Below, piece after piece: positions 1 to 11,219 of a stretch of DNA of 64,000 nucleotides. The DNA is from Siphonodentalium dalli (taxonomy: Eukaryota; Mollusca; Scaphopoda; Gadilida; Siphonodentaliidae), in NCBI GenBank assembly GCA_032622095.1, contig CP136062.1, positions 140,384,351-140,448,350 of the forward strand, given 5' to 3'. A program made the translations under genes and the position numbers. Under the pieces are notes generated by a model that saw only the letters and a list, made by a program, of their open reading frames with translations, searched no databases and was not told the DNA's origin. Position 1 is the stretch's first letter. Each line of letters starts with the position of its first letter.

Positions 1-310
1 AACTCCAGTTTGGATTATTTTATCTGAACCAAAGTTGGTATGTGTATTTCCCAGCTAAAGATACAGGCCAAGTTTGTATATGGGTTCCGTCCAATTATTT
101 TTACATGAGTTACGGCCCTTTTTCAACTTAGAATTTGACCAATTTCATAACATTTTGGTTTCCGACCGATAACTCCAGTTTTTATTATTTGAGCTGAACC
201 AAAGCTGGTATGTGTATTTCCCAGCTAAAACTACACGCCAAGTTTGAATATAGGTTCTGTCTAATTATTTTTACATGAGTTATGGCCATTTTTCGACTTA
301 GAATTTGACC
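1..310. repeat. two tandem ~170-base units, piece of a TTATGCCCCC-type element
   Basis: Two copies of a ~170-base unit start at 1 and 171 with AACTCCAGTTT. They contain 'GTATTTCCCAGCTAAA' and 'TTTACATGAGTTAYGGCC', ending in ACTTAGAATTTGACCA. The phrase 'agttatggcc.ttttt.acttaga' recurs in the element at 31849-32367 and near 50690, so this is probably the interior of the same family cut by the window edge. Confidence 0.7.
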
Positions 311-443
311 ACATTTTGGCATTGAAATTAGGGGTATATCAGATTTTCTTTAAATGTAAGCTCAAAGTATTATCTTATTTTGTGATAGTACAATTCGAAA
401 TGGCTAAAGGGCGTATTTTGCCACGCCCTAGCGATGCTCTTGT

Positions 444-537
444 TTACAATTTTAATAATTTATTCTTATATTCTTTAACAGACTTATTTTGTAGGTTTAG
501 GGCCGATGAGATCGGCCCCTGGCACTCAAAGGGTTAA
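444..537. mobile_element. B-family MITE, right-end fragment
   Basis: The stretch from TTTACAATTTTAATAATTTA to CTGGCACTCAAAGGGTTAA repeats the right third of the B element at 1094-1353 almost base for base. It ends in the same TTAA. The left end and the hairpin are absent. Confidence 0.75.
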
Positions 538-544
538 ACAGATA

Positions 545-720
545 TATCATTTATAATATATATAATAATGTGCCGTTTCGGTACCGACCCGGTGTGCAAG
601 AGCGGTACCTTCACGGCACCGAAATGTGCCGTAACCCGGCACCGCGGGAGTCACCTAATCGGTACCGTTACGGCGCCGAAATGTTTGCTGGGTATCGGTC
701 TGTGATGTCGCGCCTGCCAA
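545..720. other. GGTACCG-rich GC segment, possible hAT subterminal region
   Basis: A GC-rich island in AT-rich intron with repeated GGTACCG, CGGCACCG and GTGCCG motifs, such as CGGTACCGACCCGG and CGGCACCGAAATGTGCCG. It resembles the GGTACCGG-rich right end at 1990-2099, and the hAT-type transposase remnant lies between the two. It could be the left subterminal part of that element, but no terminal repeat or target duplication could be placed here. Confidence 0.4.
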
Positions 721-1093
721 TGTACATAGACGTAATTCAAATGAGCCACGTGCGTTTATAAACATGTATGGTTAGATTTCACAACAAATACGTAAACAAT
801 TTCAAGCCAATTTTCATTTCAACCAGGAAAATAAAATTGAAAACAAACTTACAATCACCATCATTCGCATAAAACAGGCATATTAGTATATTTCTGCTAA
901 ATATATATATATATATGGCCATGTGTGGGGTGTATATGTATATCTTGAGTGGCTATATGCCATGCATGTGGCAAATAGGTATGAGGGAGATACCATATGG
1001 CCGATGGTGAGGTGGTGTAAACGGTGAAAAGGATTTAGTTTGATATAAACATGCTGGTAAAATATTACTATATTATTTATTCTGGAGCTTTGC

Positions 1094-1216
1094 TTAACCC
1101 TTTGAGTGCCAGGTCCGATTTTTGTATCAACCCATATACCCTGTGCCAATGCATTCTGTTATATATGCGAGTCGACCATAGGTCGCCTCGCATATATAAG
1201 AGAATGCATTGGCCTA

Positions 1217-1256
<40 letters not shown>

Positions 1257-1353
1257 TTTTTTACAATTTTAATAATTTATTCTTATATTCTTAATAGACT
1301 TATTTTGTAGGTTTAGGGCCGATGAGATCGGCCTCTGGCACTCAAAGGGTTAA
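1094..1353. mobile_element. B-family MITE (TTAA-flanked, one hairpin)
   Basis: Starts TTAACCCTTTGAGTGCCAGG and ends CTGGCACTCAAAGGGTTAA, an inverted terminal repeat of about 17 bases with TTAA at both sides. The interior holds one hairpin, GCCAATGCATTCTgTTATAT with its inverse, then a T-run of about 30 bases (1219-1251). TTAA target sites and CCCTTT ends are typical of piggyBac-type elements. It is non-autonomous. Confidence 0.85.
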
Positions 1354-1412
1354 CTTTATATCACAAATTCACAATAAAATATAAAACAGGAAAAAATAAA
1401 ACTCAAATGTTC

Positions 1413-1769
1413 TCAATAGATGTCCCTCATCATGTCATTCGAGTAAGTCAAGTTCTTATACAATGTCAACATCCATGGATGGTAATTTTGGGCACTTTTG
1501 CGCCTGTCGGTCCCCAAATGGTGGGTGCGAATGAATGACAGTGCGTCAAGTAGCCGATCTCCCATTCGTGAACGAATCTTAGTGGTGAACAACGCACATG
1601 CGGAAAATGCTCGTTCTGCTTCAACACTAGTTGGTTGAATTGAACACGGGTCACCGTAGAGCAGTTCCAAAATATTTGGACGAACCTTTGTGGTTTTCCA
1701 CACACGGAAATCGCGGTGGATATTACCGGTACTTCCGCAAGGCTCAGTGTCGACATCAACAGGGATCAT
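1413..1769 (-). pseudogene. hAT-type transposase C-terminal (dimerisation) remnant
   Basis: A 118-codon open stretch on the - strand reads ...LYGDPCSIQPTSVEAERAFS then ACALFTTKIRSRMGDRLLDA and LSFIRTHH. The SxxxERxFSxxxxxxTxxRxRMxxxxLxALxFIR pattern is the hallmark of the hAT dimerisation domain. The N-terminal catalytic part is missing and the fragment does not extend upstream in one frame, so it is a decayed copy. The B-family MITE at 1094-1353 sits just downstream of its stop codon. Confidence 0.75.
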
Positions 1770-2099
1770 GACTTGATTCCGGCCGCATCAAAAAAATACA
1801 ATCATCACAAGCTCCCACACAATGTTGCATTCTGTCAATTTCGTGACAAGTTGTCATAGTGCAGCACACTGTGCCTTTGATGTTTGAATGTGCTGATGAT
1901 GTCACGTTAACCCATTGCAGTTGGGTTGGGCCTTATGTTGAGCTGCTTAATCAACCCTTTACATTCGTTAAGAGGTATATTAATAGAAATCAACAATCAG
2001 TACCGAGATCCGTCGGTACTCGACATCAGAACCGGTACCGATTTAATTCCTGATTACCGCCGGTTCCGGTACCGGTACCAGTACCTATTGACAACCCTG
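1413..2099 (-). mobile_element. decayed hAT element, right end CAGGGTTGTCAATAGG
   Basis: Read on the - strand the element would start at 2099 with CAGGGTTGTCAATAGGTACT, a typical hAT-like terminus. It is followed by GGTACCGG-rich subterminal sequence and then the transposase remnant. The other terminus was not found; the GC-rich segment at 545-720 may belong to it. No 8-base target duplication could be confirmed. Confidence 0.5.
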
Positions 2100-2122
2100 G
2101 GTTGGATACTGTCAGAGCAAAG

Positions 2123-2179
2123 TTCAACCAATGCAGGTATAAAGTTTGCTGAGCAAACTTTATACCTGCATTGGTTGAA
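2123..2179. repeat. short perfect hairpin (27-base arms)
   Basis: Arms 2123-2149 and 2153-2179 are perfect inverse complements around a TGA loop; each arm contains CAACCAATGCAGGTATAAAG. It lies right next to the hAT terminus at 2099. No second copy was seen in the window. Confidence 0.85.
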
Positions 2180-2911
2180 GACTCAGTCCAAATCTGTCCC
2201 AATTAAAATTTGTATGTGTCAAACGGCCTTCAATTTGTGAATGTTGTTAGCGATTCCGCCGATGAAAAGAAGCTTGATTGCTAGTTCCGATTTGACCGTG
2301 TATAGATTTGTCCTTCTATTTCAATTGCTCCGAGAAAAAAATCAATTGCGACCTACTGATTTAAAAAAGGTTTCTCCGTTGATCCTGAGAGCTTCCAAAT
2401 AATGACTGATTTTATTCTACGAGTTATATAGATTTTCTTGCTTCTAATTGGCCATTAGAAGCAACATCTTTTTAATGAACCTCCTTTTTTAGACGTCTCT
2501 CAGTTTCTGTACCTACAACATCAATTTGTTTCTTAAAAGGACCCCCGGAAACGTCATTTCAAATTTCATGCTGAGTATTTCTTATCTGGTAGCTCCTGAC
2601 GGATGTGTCTATTCATGGCTGTAGGGAGGCTTAAAAACCTGAGATCATTATTTAAGTCTAACATTTATATAAGCCAAGACAACATAGTAATTTATTGCTC
2701 ACTTATATGCCTTCTAAAAGCAACAACTTACTGTACAATATTTTTAGCTTTTTTGACGTGAAAGCATTTGTATTTACCTGTGATGTTTGTATGTATGTTG
2801 TCCAGTAATCTGTAAGTCCATCAACAGATTTCCTAAAAACAACTTCTCAAAACTACTTGGCTGAAGTTATTGAAATTTTCGGTGAAGGTTCATAGGATAA
2901 ATATAGTTTGT
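2180..2911. other. intron, nothing recognised
   Basis: No exon-like open stretch with splice sites, no terminal repeats and no strong hairpin were seen. Composition is ordinary AT-rich intron. Confidence 0.5.
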
Positions 2912-3155
2912 TTAACCCTTTCATGATGGGAGCCGCTATGGAGCAACATTAAAGATCCTGTGCCAGTGCATTCTCTTATATTTGACAGTCTCCCATAGGA
3001 AGCCTCACATAATGAGAGGATGCACTGGCATTCAAGATCAATGTAAATATTGTTATGCCAATGTATTCTCTTATATATGCGAGGCACACATAAGATAATG
3101 CATTGGCACAGGGTTTTCACAAATTTCCAGGAAGCTCCAGTCATGGAAGGGTTAA
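2912..3155. mobile_element. A-family MITE, inverted orientation
   Basis: Starts TTAACCCTTTCATGATGGGA and ends CTCCAGTCATGGAAGGGTTAA. Inside are two hairpins built from CCAGTGCATTCTCTTATAT- and CCAATGTATTCTCTTATAT-type arms. The right TTAA is shared with the F element that starts at 3152, so the two insertions abut at a single TTAA. Confidence 0.85.
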
Positions 3156-3391
3156 CCCTTTCTATACTAAATAAACCACCTTTCTATACTAAATAAACCA
3201 TAGGTCATTTGAACATATTATGTGAACATTTCCAACTAATTTATATAAATTCTGCTGCACTTGTATTATCTTTTCTTCTGTATGTCATCTGTTTCTATTA
3301 CTTAAACACCCCTCCAAATTAATAATAGATCATTCCAAATGTAAACTTTTATAACTGATTGGGAGGATCCATTCAGTAAAGAAAGGGTTAA
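3152..3391 (-). mobile_element. F-family MITE
   Basis: Ends TTAACCCTTTCTATACTAAA and TTCAGTAAAGAAAGGGTTAA. Read on the - strand it matches other F copies (GAATGGATTCTCC..., 'TAAAAGTATACATTGGAATGG', 'TTGGAGGGGTGTT'). A 22-base stretch next to the left end (CCTTTCTATACTAAATAAAC...) is tandemly duplicated. Confidence 0.8.
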
Positions 3392-3835
3392 ATCATAAGA
3401 ACCAGCCGATAATAGGCCAGACTAGGAGCTTGCAAAATTGCAAATTAGTGAATAGTACAAGGGCAGATGACATACATTTGGTCTACATGATGACTAATTC
3501 AGGAGTGACTATAGTTGGGGACCACCATGACAAGATCACATGTATTCATTATGTCCCACGCAGAGTATGGAATCATTAGCATTTGAATTCATTTCCATTC
3601 CGTTTGATGGTAAATTATAATAGGAAGTAACAGTTGTTTTGACATAATTATCTTGAAATTTAGTTATCTGCTCTTTAATAGTAACTGACCTATGCATCAT
3701 ATTGTGGCATATTTTTTATTTTACGCCATTTTCAATCTTTGTGCTAAGAGTTTGAGCATGTTGTTGAAAATGGATGCGTGTATACATATCTACAGTCTCC
3801 CCAGGACACCTCAAAATATGGTGTTCCACATTTGC

Positions 3836-5310
3836 AGAATATGGTCCCCAGATGGTTAGTTGAGTGACGCTACCACACACACCGGGCTATCATCACTAAA
3901 TTCACCCCCTGGGAACCTCATTCTTCTTAGACCTCATCTTGATTTTTAGCTCAACTTACTTTGTAAGTTTGAGCTATTGCCATGGGTTGGCGTCCGTCGT
4001 CCGTGTGTCCGTCAACAATTTCCTTTTGGCATGGGCTACAGGTCGTATCTTTGATCTGATCGTTGTCATGAATGTTGACATTGACATGTAGATTGGAACG
4101 AGTCATTTTGGTGTCATTCGGCCAAAAAACATGGCGGCTGGTGGCCATCTTCGATTTCAAAATTAAATACATTGGCGCGGGCTACAGGCCGTACTGTTTG
4201 TCTGATCATCATAAAATTTGTCATGAATGTTGACATTTACATGTAGATGGGAACGTGTCATTTTACGATCATTCGGCCAAAAAACATGGCCATGACCGGT
4301 GGCCATCTTGGATTTTACTCTTTGCATCACTAAATCCTTTGACACATCCTACAGACCACATCTCTGATCCGATCATCACCAAACTTCATATGGATCATTG
4401 GGGTCATTTGGCCAAAAAACATGGCCGCAGTCAGCCATCTTGGATTTATAATTTACTCTTTGCATCACTAAATACATTCACACACCCTACAGACCACAAT
4501 CCTGATCCGATCATCACCAAACTTCATATTCATCATTGGGGTGGCCCCTAGTTGGGCACGAATCATTTTGGGGTAATTCGGCCAAAAAAATATGGCCACC
4601 AATGGCCATTTTGGATTTTACTCTTTGTATGACTAAATATTTCTACAAAATCCATTAGCATGGGTTATAGACCGATCTGTTTGTTTGATCTTCATGAAAT
4701 TTGTCATGGATGTTGATATTGACATGTAGATTGGAACGAGTCATTTTGGGGTCATTCGGCAAAAAAACATGGCCACCGGTGGCCATTTTAGAATTTACTC
4801 TTTGCATCACTAAATCCTTTGGCACACCCTACAGACCACATCCCTGATCCGATCATTATGAAACTTGTCATGAATGTTGATATTGACATGTAGATGGGAA
4901 CGAGTCATTTTGGGGGTCATTCAGCCAAAAAAATCTTGTCTTACTTAGACATTTCAATTAGCACCTTTCCTAATTCCTCCATTTACTGTCAACCATTAAA
5001 TTATTCCCCTACCTAAGTTGAGCTACAGTGTCATTGACACTTTCATTTTAGTTTCTTCAGAAACTTTTCTTCTTTAGTTTAGTTTCTTTATATCCCCAAA
5101 TTGGCAGACGACACAATGCATAATCGAGGTACCCAATGGGTGCACATCACCATCTTCACCATCTGGGAACTTAAATCTGTGTCTAGGTCTCTCATAGCAG
5201 ATGAGGCCATGCAGAATGATGTCCCTGGAGGATGAATTTAGTGATGCAAGCATGCTGTGTTGGGTAGCGTCACTAAATTCACCCTCTGGGGACCTCATTC
5301 TGCAAATGTC
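3836..5310. mobile_element. G-family element split by an I-family insertion
   Basis: The left part (3836-3942) and right part (5054-5310) together follow intact G copies such as 17005-17400: a hairpin of AGGGTGAATTTAGTGATGCT type, core with TTTCTATATCCCCTAATTTG, and a second hairpin ending CTCATTCTGCAAATG. The core is interrupted within 'CCTCATCTT..' by the I element at 3943-5053. This orders the insertions: G first, I later. Confidence 0.75.
3943..5053. mobile_element. I-family tandem-repeat element (TTTTAGCTCAACTTAC)
   Basis: Begins TTTTTAGCTCAACTTACTTT and ends TAAGTTGAGCTACAGTGTCA, short inverted ends. The inside is a run of ~150-base units, each with ATGAAATTTGTCATGAATGT, GACATGTAGATGGGAACGAG and CGGCCAAAAAACATGG. 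Open frames here are by-products of the repeat unit. Confidence 0.8.
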
Positions 5311-6192
5311 CAGTGCCATGTTTTGAGGACTGCTCCCCAAAAAGAAATTTGAGTGGCCATTAACTTCAGCAGAGTCCTGACACATGCATGGAGAAATGAA
5401 ATCAGACACTATAAAATATTCCATATATGGTATGTCCTGAGTCTGTGATATTGTCAGATTCTGTAAGTTGGGACCAGTAAAGAGAGCTTGACACTTGTAT
5501 CAAAGATATCTCATAGGTTTTGAGTGAAGAGTTCATATTGACGCAAGCTTTGTTTCTTATTATAGGTACACATAAACAATGTACCTTTATCTTCGAAAAC
5601 CTTGCCGTTTGTTCCATACATTGAGCATTAGTCACATATGCAAAACAACGATATAACATTGTTGCCAACGTCATAGAAATTTATCTGATCTCTTTTGAGC
5701 TGTTTGAGATTGCCATCTGATATTCCTCTCCAAATGTCAAGGGCTCAGCCTAAAGGGGTTCCTGTTATCATGTTGTTTATATGTCTGTGTATTAATACAC
5801 TGCCAAAGTACATAGCATGAGGACGGTGGCTCTGAGTATGGGACTCACACCTGTAAACAGAGTGTGTTTCTGGGTATTATAGAACAATCAGATGGATTCA
5901 TATGAAATCATCTGATAATCTGTAGTGAGACAAACATATCTGATTCAGATAACAGCATCAAACACCTAACTGTTAAACAGACTTGCAATACTAAACACTC
6001 TATGGTGTTTGTTGAATAATTTAGCCTGTTTAAATTCTAACTTCAACCTTGGAAAAAGATTTTGGTTCCTATGTTATGGTGTTTTTTTGTGAATATATAT
6101 ATGTTACATGTATGTATCACATGATTTTGTTATCATTATATACATGTATCACACTATAGGAACCTGTTAATTTGTGACCAATATTAGAATAA
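5311..6192. other. intron, nothing recognised
   Basis: AT-rich sequence without recognisable exons, hairpins or element ends. Two overlapping - strand open stretches of about 100 codons in 5074-5674 partly lie in G-family repeat and show no protein family features. Confidence 0.5.
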
Positions 6193-6469
6193 TTTACCCT
6201 TCCATGACTGAAGCTTCCGGAAATTTTGCGAAAACCCTATGCCAATGCATTCTCTTATATATGCGAGTATCTCATAGGGAGCCTTGCATATTTAAAAGAA
6301 TAAATTGGCCTAACAATATTTACCTTGACCTTGTAAGCCAGTGCATTCTCTTATACATGCGAGGCTCCCTATGGGAGACTCGTGTATATATATAAGAGAA
6401 TGGCTCAGAATGCACTGGCACAGGATATTTAATGCTGCACCAGCGCCACTCCCGTCATGAAAGGTTTAA
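6193..6469 (+). mobile_element. A-family MITE
   Basis: Left end TTTACCCTTCCATGACTGAA, right end CTCCCGTCATGAAAGGTTTAA, with slight decay of the TTAA motifs. Two hairpins (GCCAATGCATTCTCTTATAT and GCCAGTGCATTCTCTTATA) are separated by CTAACAATATTTACCTTGAC. Confidence 0.85.
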
Positions 6470-6849
6470 TCAATAAGTCTTTGATCAGGCCTGAAAATCT
6501 GAAGCAGTCTATTTTATAACTTTCCTACCTCCTGCTCTCTTCAACAATCGGAATCAATGAAGATAGCTATGTTCATCCCTCCTGAATTTATCAAAGTTAT
6601 CCCCAACTAGGTGGTATAGTTTATGTTGCAATTGATATCTTAATTCCTGAGAGAATGGTGATGTACTATTTATAGCACTAGTGGTTGTTCAAAGGAGGTC
6701 TGAGGTCTATTCCTGTTTCCAGAACTCAAATTTGTTTCAAACTAACAATCACATGGTATGCACCAGGACAATTACAAGCTATCAGCACTAACTTTTTATC
6801 AGGTTTATTTTTACTTGGAGAGATCAAGGGGACAGTGGTATGCTCAATG

Positions 6850-6966
6850 TACAGTGATGCCCGAAATAATCGACTCCTTAACCACAGCAGAATTATTGGT
6901 AACTTTTCAGGATTTGGTCAGATATATGGCTTGTTGCCATTCATCGGAAAGCTCTCAGTGAGGGCA
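6850..6966. mobile_element. H-family palindrome, left half only
   Basis: CAGTGATGCCCGAAATAATC, then GACTCCTTAACCACAGCAGA, and on to CATCGGAAAGCTCTCAGTGA. It matches the left arm of full H palindromes; the inverse arm is missing. It lies about 310 bases upstream of the first exon in the window. Confidence 0.8.
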
Positions 6967-7275
6967 TTGCTGTTTGTTTCCAGGAAACTATTTATATCTA
7001 TAAATGAATATGTCACACCTTAGACTGTTCAATAATTTAATTTGGTGGACTAATCAGAGCCCACCGAAATATATTTATTTCTTTGACAGGAATCACAAGA
7101 AAGTTTGAGATACCAAGAGTCAACTTAGAATCTTCAGAAGTTCTGTTTCTGAAGAGTAAATGGAGAGTTGACACTTGTAGCTTGCATTTGTAGCTTGCGT
7201 ATTAAATAGGTGCAGTTTTTAAGTAGGTGACTTGTAAGTTGTAACTAAGTTTGAGTTTATTTTGTTTGATTACAG

Positions 7276-7399
7276 GAAACAGGACCTGCGGGAGCTTAAA
7301 ATGCTCCAGAAGCAGGAGAATAAACAGTACCAAGACTTGATATACAAAGCCGAGTGTGCCCGAGATGCACTGGAGAAGAAATGCGAGCAAGATATGCAG
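7276..7399 (+). CDS. SLK: SLK/STK10-like kinase, coiled-coil tail exon (first exon in window)
   Basis: Internal exon of a Ste20-like serine/threonine kinase of the SLK/LOK/Slik group, whose members phosphorylate ERM proteins and act at the cortex (family knowledge). The sequence after a TTACAG acceptor reads KQDLRELKMLQKQENKQYQ and ends EKKCEQDMQ before a GTAGGT donor. This matches the start of the PKK-type coiled coil of vertebrate SLK and STK10 (pattern RELxxLQKxE...FEQEM). The first base completes a codon begun in an upstream exon (phase 2 entry), followed by 41 codons and a phase 0 exit. The kinase domain must lie upstream of the window. The next exon is 17.6 kb downstream. Vertebrates have both SLK and STK10 and invertebrates usually one co-orthologue, so the symbol stands for the group. 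Confidence 0.88.
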
Positions 7400-8232
7400 G
7401 TAGGTTTAGCAAAATCAGCAGTGATTTCGAAGTGTTAAATTTGGGTACTCATTAACACTCCTACCCCCTCCCCCACCCAAACCCCCCCCCCCCCCCCCCC
7501 CCCCCCATAAAAGAAGAAAGATTTTACCATTTTGTGAATTCCAAGAGCTTTATCCCAATGCAATATCTTGGTTTGCCTTTGTAGATTCTCTTCATATATA
7601 TACTGTTATGCCCTAAGTAAATGACCCATTAACTGCAGTTATAATCCGTTTATAACTGCGGTCAAACCGTAACCGCACCGCATTTATTTATCGTAACTGC
7701 GGTGGCACTGCAGTTACATGCGGTTAGGTTACCGCAGTTAATAACCCTGAACTGCAGTTACACCGCACGTAAACGCTAACTTTCCAGTATTTGAATATTT
7801 AATGGGAAAGAGAGCTGTACTACCCATGCATCTACCAGTGTGTAACATCGTTTTGTGTTTTAGCGATCATGGCAAAGTGGTAACTTCATAATCGACCAGG
7901 AGTTGATTGTATGCTTTTGTTATCACCATCCGTACTCAACACGATATATTTGACGTTTTAATCCCGACTTGTTGAAAACTGTATAATTTTGACGTATATG
8001 TTCTAGTATACGTCCATTGTTCAGCTTATGAAAAATGCATGCTTGTGTTTGAAGCAAAGTAGAGTACTGAGTTTAATACTAGTACTGGTACATACGCAAT
8101 CGCGTAAGATCCGCAAATCTAGCTGGCGTGTAACGTTTGTAGTTAATTATGATTATATATCACGAATGCACGATCGGAAAACTTATAAATATCGGTTTCC
8201 GATATCCGAATAATGCCCGACGGTTGAAGAGT

Positions 8233-11084
8233 GCGGTTGTTCCGTTTAAATGCATTTTGTGTCATTTGTGACTATGTATTGTTTCCCCCATTTTACATTT
8301 ATGATGCATGTCTGAGACTCTAATCCCCAATTTATATTATTATATAATTATTCATTCGAATCCGTTTGAAATTCAGTGGCCATTTGATCCGTTAATTTGA
8401 ATGCGGTAGTTCTGTTTTAAACGCGTTTTCCTTACAGTGGTCGACCGGCACTCGTCAGCTAAATTATCGAATAATTGGAATGTTGTGAGGGTATAAATAT
8501 ATGGGTGTACTTGCATGCTCTGTAAAAATATTGAATAGATTACATAGTGAATGCACATGGTAGATATATATCCCCTTCCCATATGGGTTATTCCTCTCGT
8601 GTTTTATTTGGTTGTTTTTTTTTAGTTTCCTTTTCGATTCTGTTTATTATTTCTTCTTCAATTTGATTTGTTCCCGGATTTTTGTTGAATCCCGTTCCCT
8701 CGCGCTAATTATTATTATTATAACCGACGTAAACTTGATAATATTCTGACATAATTTGTTTTGTTTGAATACGGTCACTGCGGGTTTGCGTGCGGTTGTT
8801 CCCTTTAAATCAAGTACTTGTAACTGATTGGTTGGTTCAAATGTGGAAAGTACATTATGTATGAAACTGTGTCGGAATTTTATATACGTTTGTAAGCGGC
8901 CACGACGTTTTGAATGTGTTTGTTCCGTTTAAACGCATCTTGCGTAAAATTAATGCATGAGAGTTTCATCAGTAAATATGGTCGATAAATTCAAGAAATA
9001 TAAATCTTAATATATAACCTATATCATATATATCAGGAATATGGTTGTTTTATGTTTCAATTGACATATTTTGGTAAAACAATTACGTTTACATTTTAAG
9101 TTTACTTATTTGACTCATTGAATTAATTTATAGTATTCTCCCATCGCAAGTCAATATGCGGTGTCAAACTATATATTCAAATTTATAACACAATTTCCTT
9201 TCTGATGTGTGTGTGGCACACAACCCTTCAGTTATTGATTTATCCACTCGAATATATGATTGAAATTTGGCCAGAATTTCGCGCAAAACTTGATCCATTT
9301 TAATGAGTCGTGCCATTTGAATGCGGTTGTTCCGTTTTAAACGCGTTTCCGCACAAGCTACTACCCGAAGCAGCGTGCGTTTGTAAAATAAATTGCTTGT
9401 TAAAATTTGTATTTTCATTCATTTTATTATTCACCTGCATTCAAACAAAATTCAAATAGAATTTGGAGCTAAGAATATCCAAAAAAAATGAAACTTGTCC
9501 AGAATATATGTTACGTTGGAACGCGGTCACGGTGTTTTGACAGCGGTTGTTCCGTTTAAACGCGTGTTTTGTATATACCAGTGATATGCTTTTCATCAGC
9601 TAAATGGGTGGAGATTTTGAATATATGTACTATAGTATATATGGTTTTTATTTATAATAATTCAGTAGTTTTTTAGTAGATCAACAAATTTAAAGATTTG
9701 ACTGATCATGTACACCCCAAAACAACATAAGCTGTGGTCGCTCGTGCGGCATGCCTTGACCTATTTTTTTAATTACAAAACAACTCAGTTTCCGATGGGC
9801 GGCAGGGCATGGATTACGTAATGACGTAATATCTGTGATATGCATGTGTTAATATTGCTACTGCATTCATCATGGCTTTCGCGTTCAGTTCAAGTGGACT
9901 TTCATTCCAGTCAGCGATGACAACTAAAGTTGGGCCAGCATATTCTAATTTGTGTTTATACCCAGGGATGTATAACTGGGCCGCAGGTGAGGGGTGAGTT
10001 GTCCATGTGTCTTACCACCTCCAACATATCTTTTGGGAAATGTCATGCCTGACACTACACGCCAGTTGGAAAAATTCAAACCAATCATAGCTTGAAAACA
10101 TTTTCCAACCAATATTTATAGTTAAAATGGCCATCATTTGGAAATTACCAAAAACCACAGCCTTCAGGTTGGAAATTTATTTCAGATGGAAACTTAAGGT
10201 TCCAGTTGGAAATTTTCTTAAAAAAAAAAAAATACGTTTCATGATCCAGCTGTTTTAAATTTTGCACAGAAGTGTATAGAAACGCTCTTTATATCTACCA
10301 TATCGGAAATAGACTATCACGGAACGCTCTTTTCTACTCAATGTCGTGCAATTGCATTTTTTTTTGGTTTGGGACCGAACTATTATGATCAAAGTTGTAA
10401 TTTATTTCATGACTTCAAGCCGTTGTAGTGCCATATATAGCATCCGCGTTTTCTATAATTTCTTTCATTATTTTTTGTTATTATTTTTGTTGTTAAATTG
10501 TGCATGCTGATATGACACAATTCATTATGAAATTTATGTTTTCACTTTCTCCATGTTTTATCAGTTGCGAATTTTGTTTTAGCTTTTATAATACCTTTCT
10601 CGCGAGAGACACAACGTCCAGTGTATTAATAATCACTCTATATAAATCAGATGCAACTGGGTAAGAATTTGTTAGGTTTGAACTTCGATTGCGGTTATGG
10701 CGTTTTGAGTGCGGTTGTTCCATTTAAACGCGGTTGTTCCATTTAAACGCTGTTGTGCACAAGTGCATGGTGTGCCTTTCATCATTTAATATATACGTCG
10801 GAGACTGAATGCAGAGAATGCATTGTGCAAGTTCATATACATGCATATTATTTTTTAAACTAAGTATCCAATCTTTTCCTGTTAATAAAAATTAATGGGG
10901 AAGATATGAAAGATGGGATAAATGTATAAAAATGAACAGTATTTGTGTGGGCGTACCGGTATATCTATAGGCTACTTGTGTGATTTGCTTAATTAGTTGA
11001 ATTATATAATATTTGAACATTATGAGAATCGATCCACAAAACAAAATTCGGACTCGTTTGAGTGCGGTTGTTCCGTTTAAACAC
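8233..11084 (+). repeat. nine dispersed copies of a GCGGTTGTTCCGTTTAAACG motif
   Basis: A ~22-base motif recurs at about 8233, 8403, 8792, 8915, 9323, 9543, 10711, 10730 and 11063. The strongest copies are exact at GCGGTTGTTCCGTTTAAACG. It is usually preceded by TTTTGAATGC- or TTTGAGT-like sequence. Spacing is irregular (19 to 1168 bases), so it is not a tandem repeat. Inverse relatives occur near the other end (GTTTAAACGGACGCG at about 19880; AAAACGGAACGCGG at about 20960). All are inside the 13.4 kb element, which suggests protein-binding sites; the function is inference. Confidence 0.8.
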
Positions 11085-11219
11085 GTTGTGTATATACAAG
11101 TTCATTTTATCAGCTAAATAGGCAGGATCGTACATGATGAGAATAGACTAATTCAATTTTTTTTTAAATGGGATTATCCCAAAACAAATGATGAAATTTA
11201 ATTTATATTGACTGTACCA

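Noticed and set aside
1219-1251. Long T-run as a retroposon tail
   Set aside because: It lies inside the B-family MITE spacer and has no target duplication, so it is a simple homopolymer expansion.
5074-5674. Two overlapping - strand frames of 116 and 90 codons
   Set aside because: The first lies largely in the G element. No conserved pattern in either.
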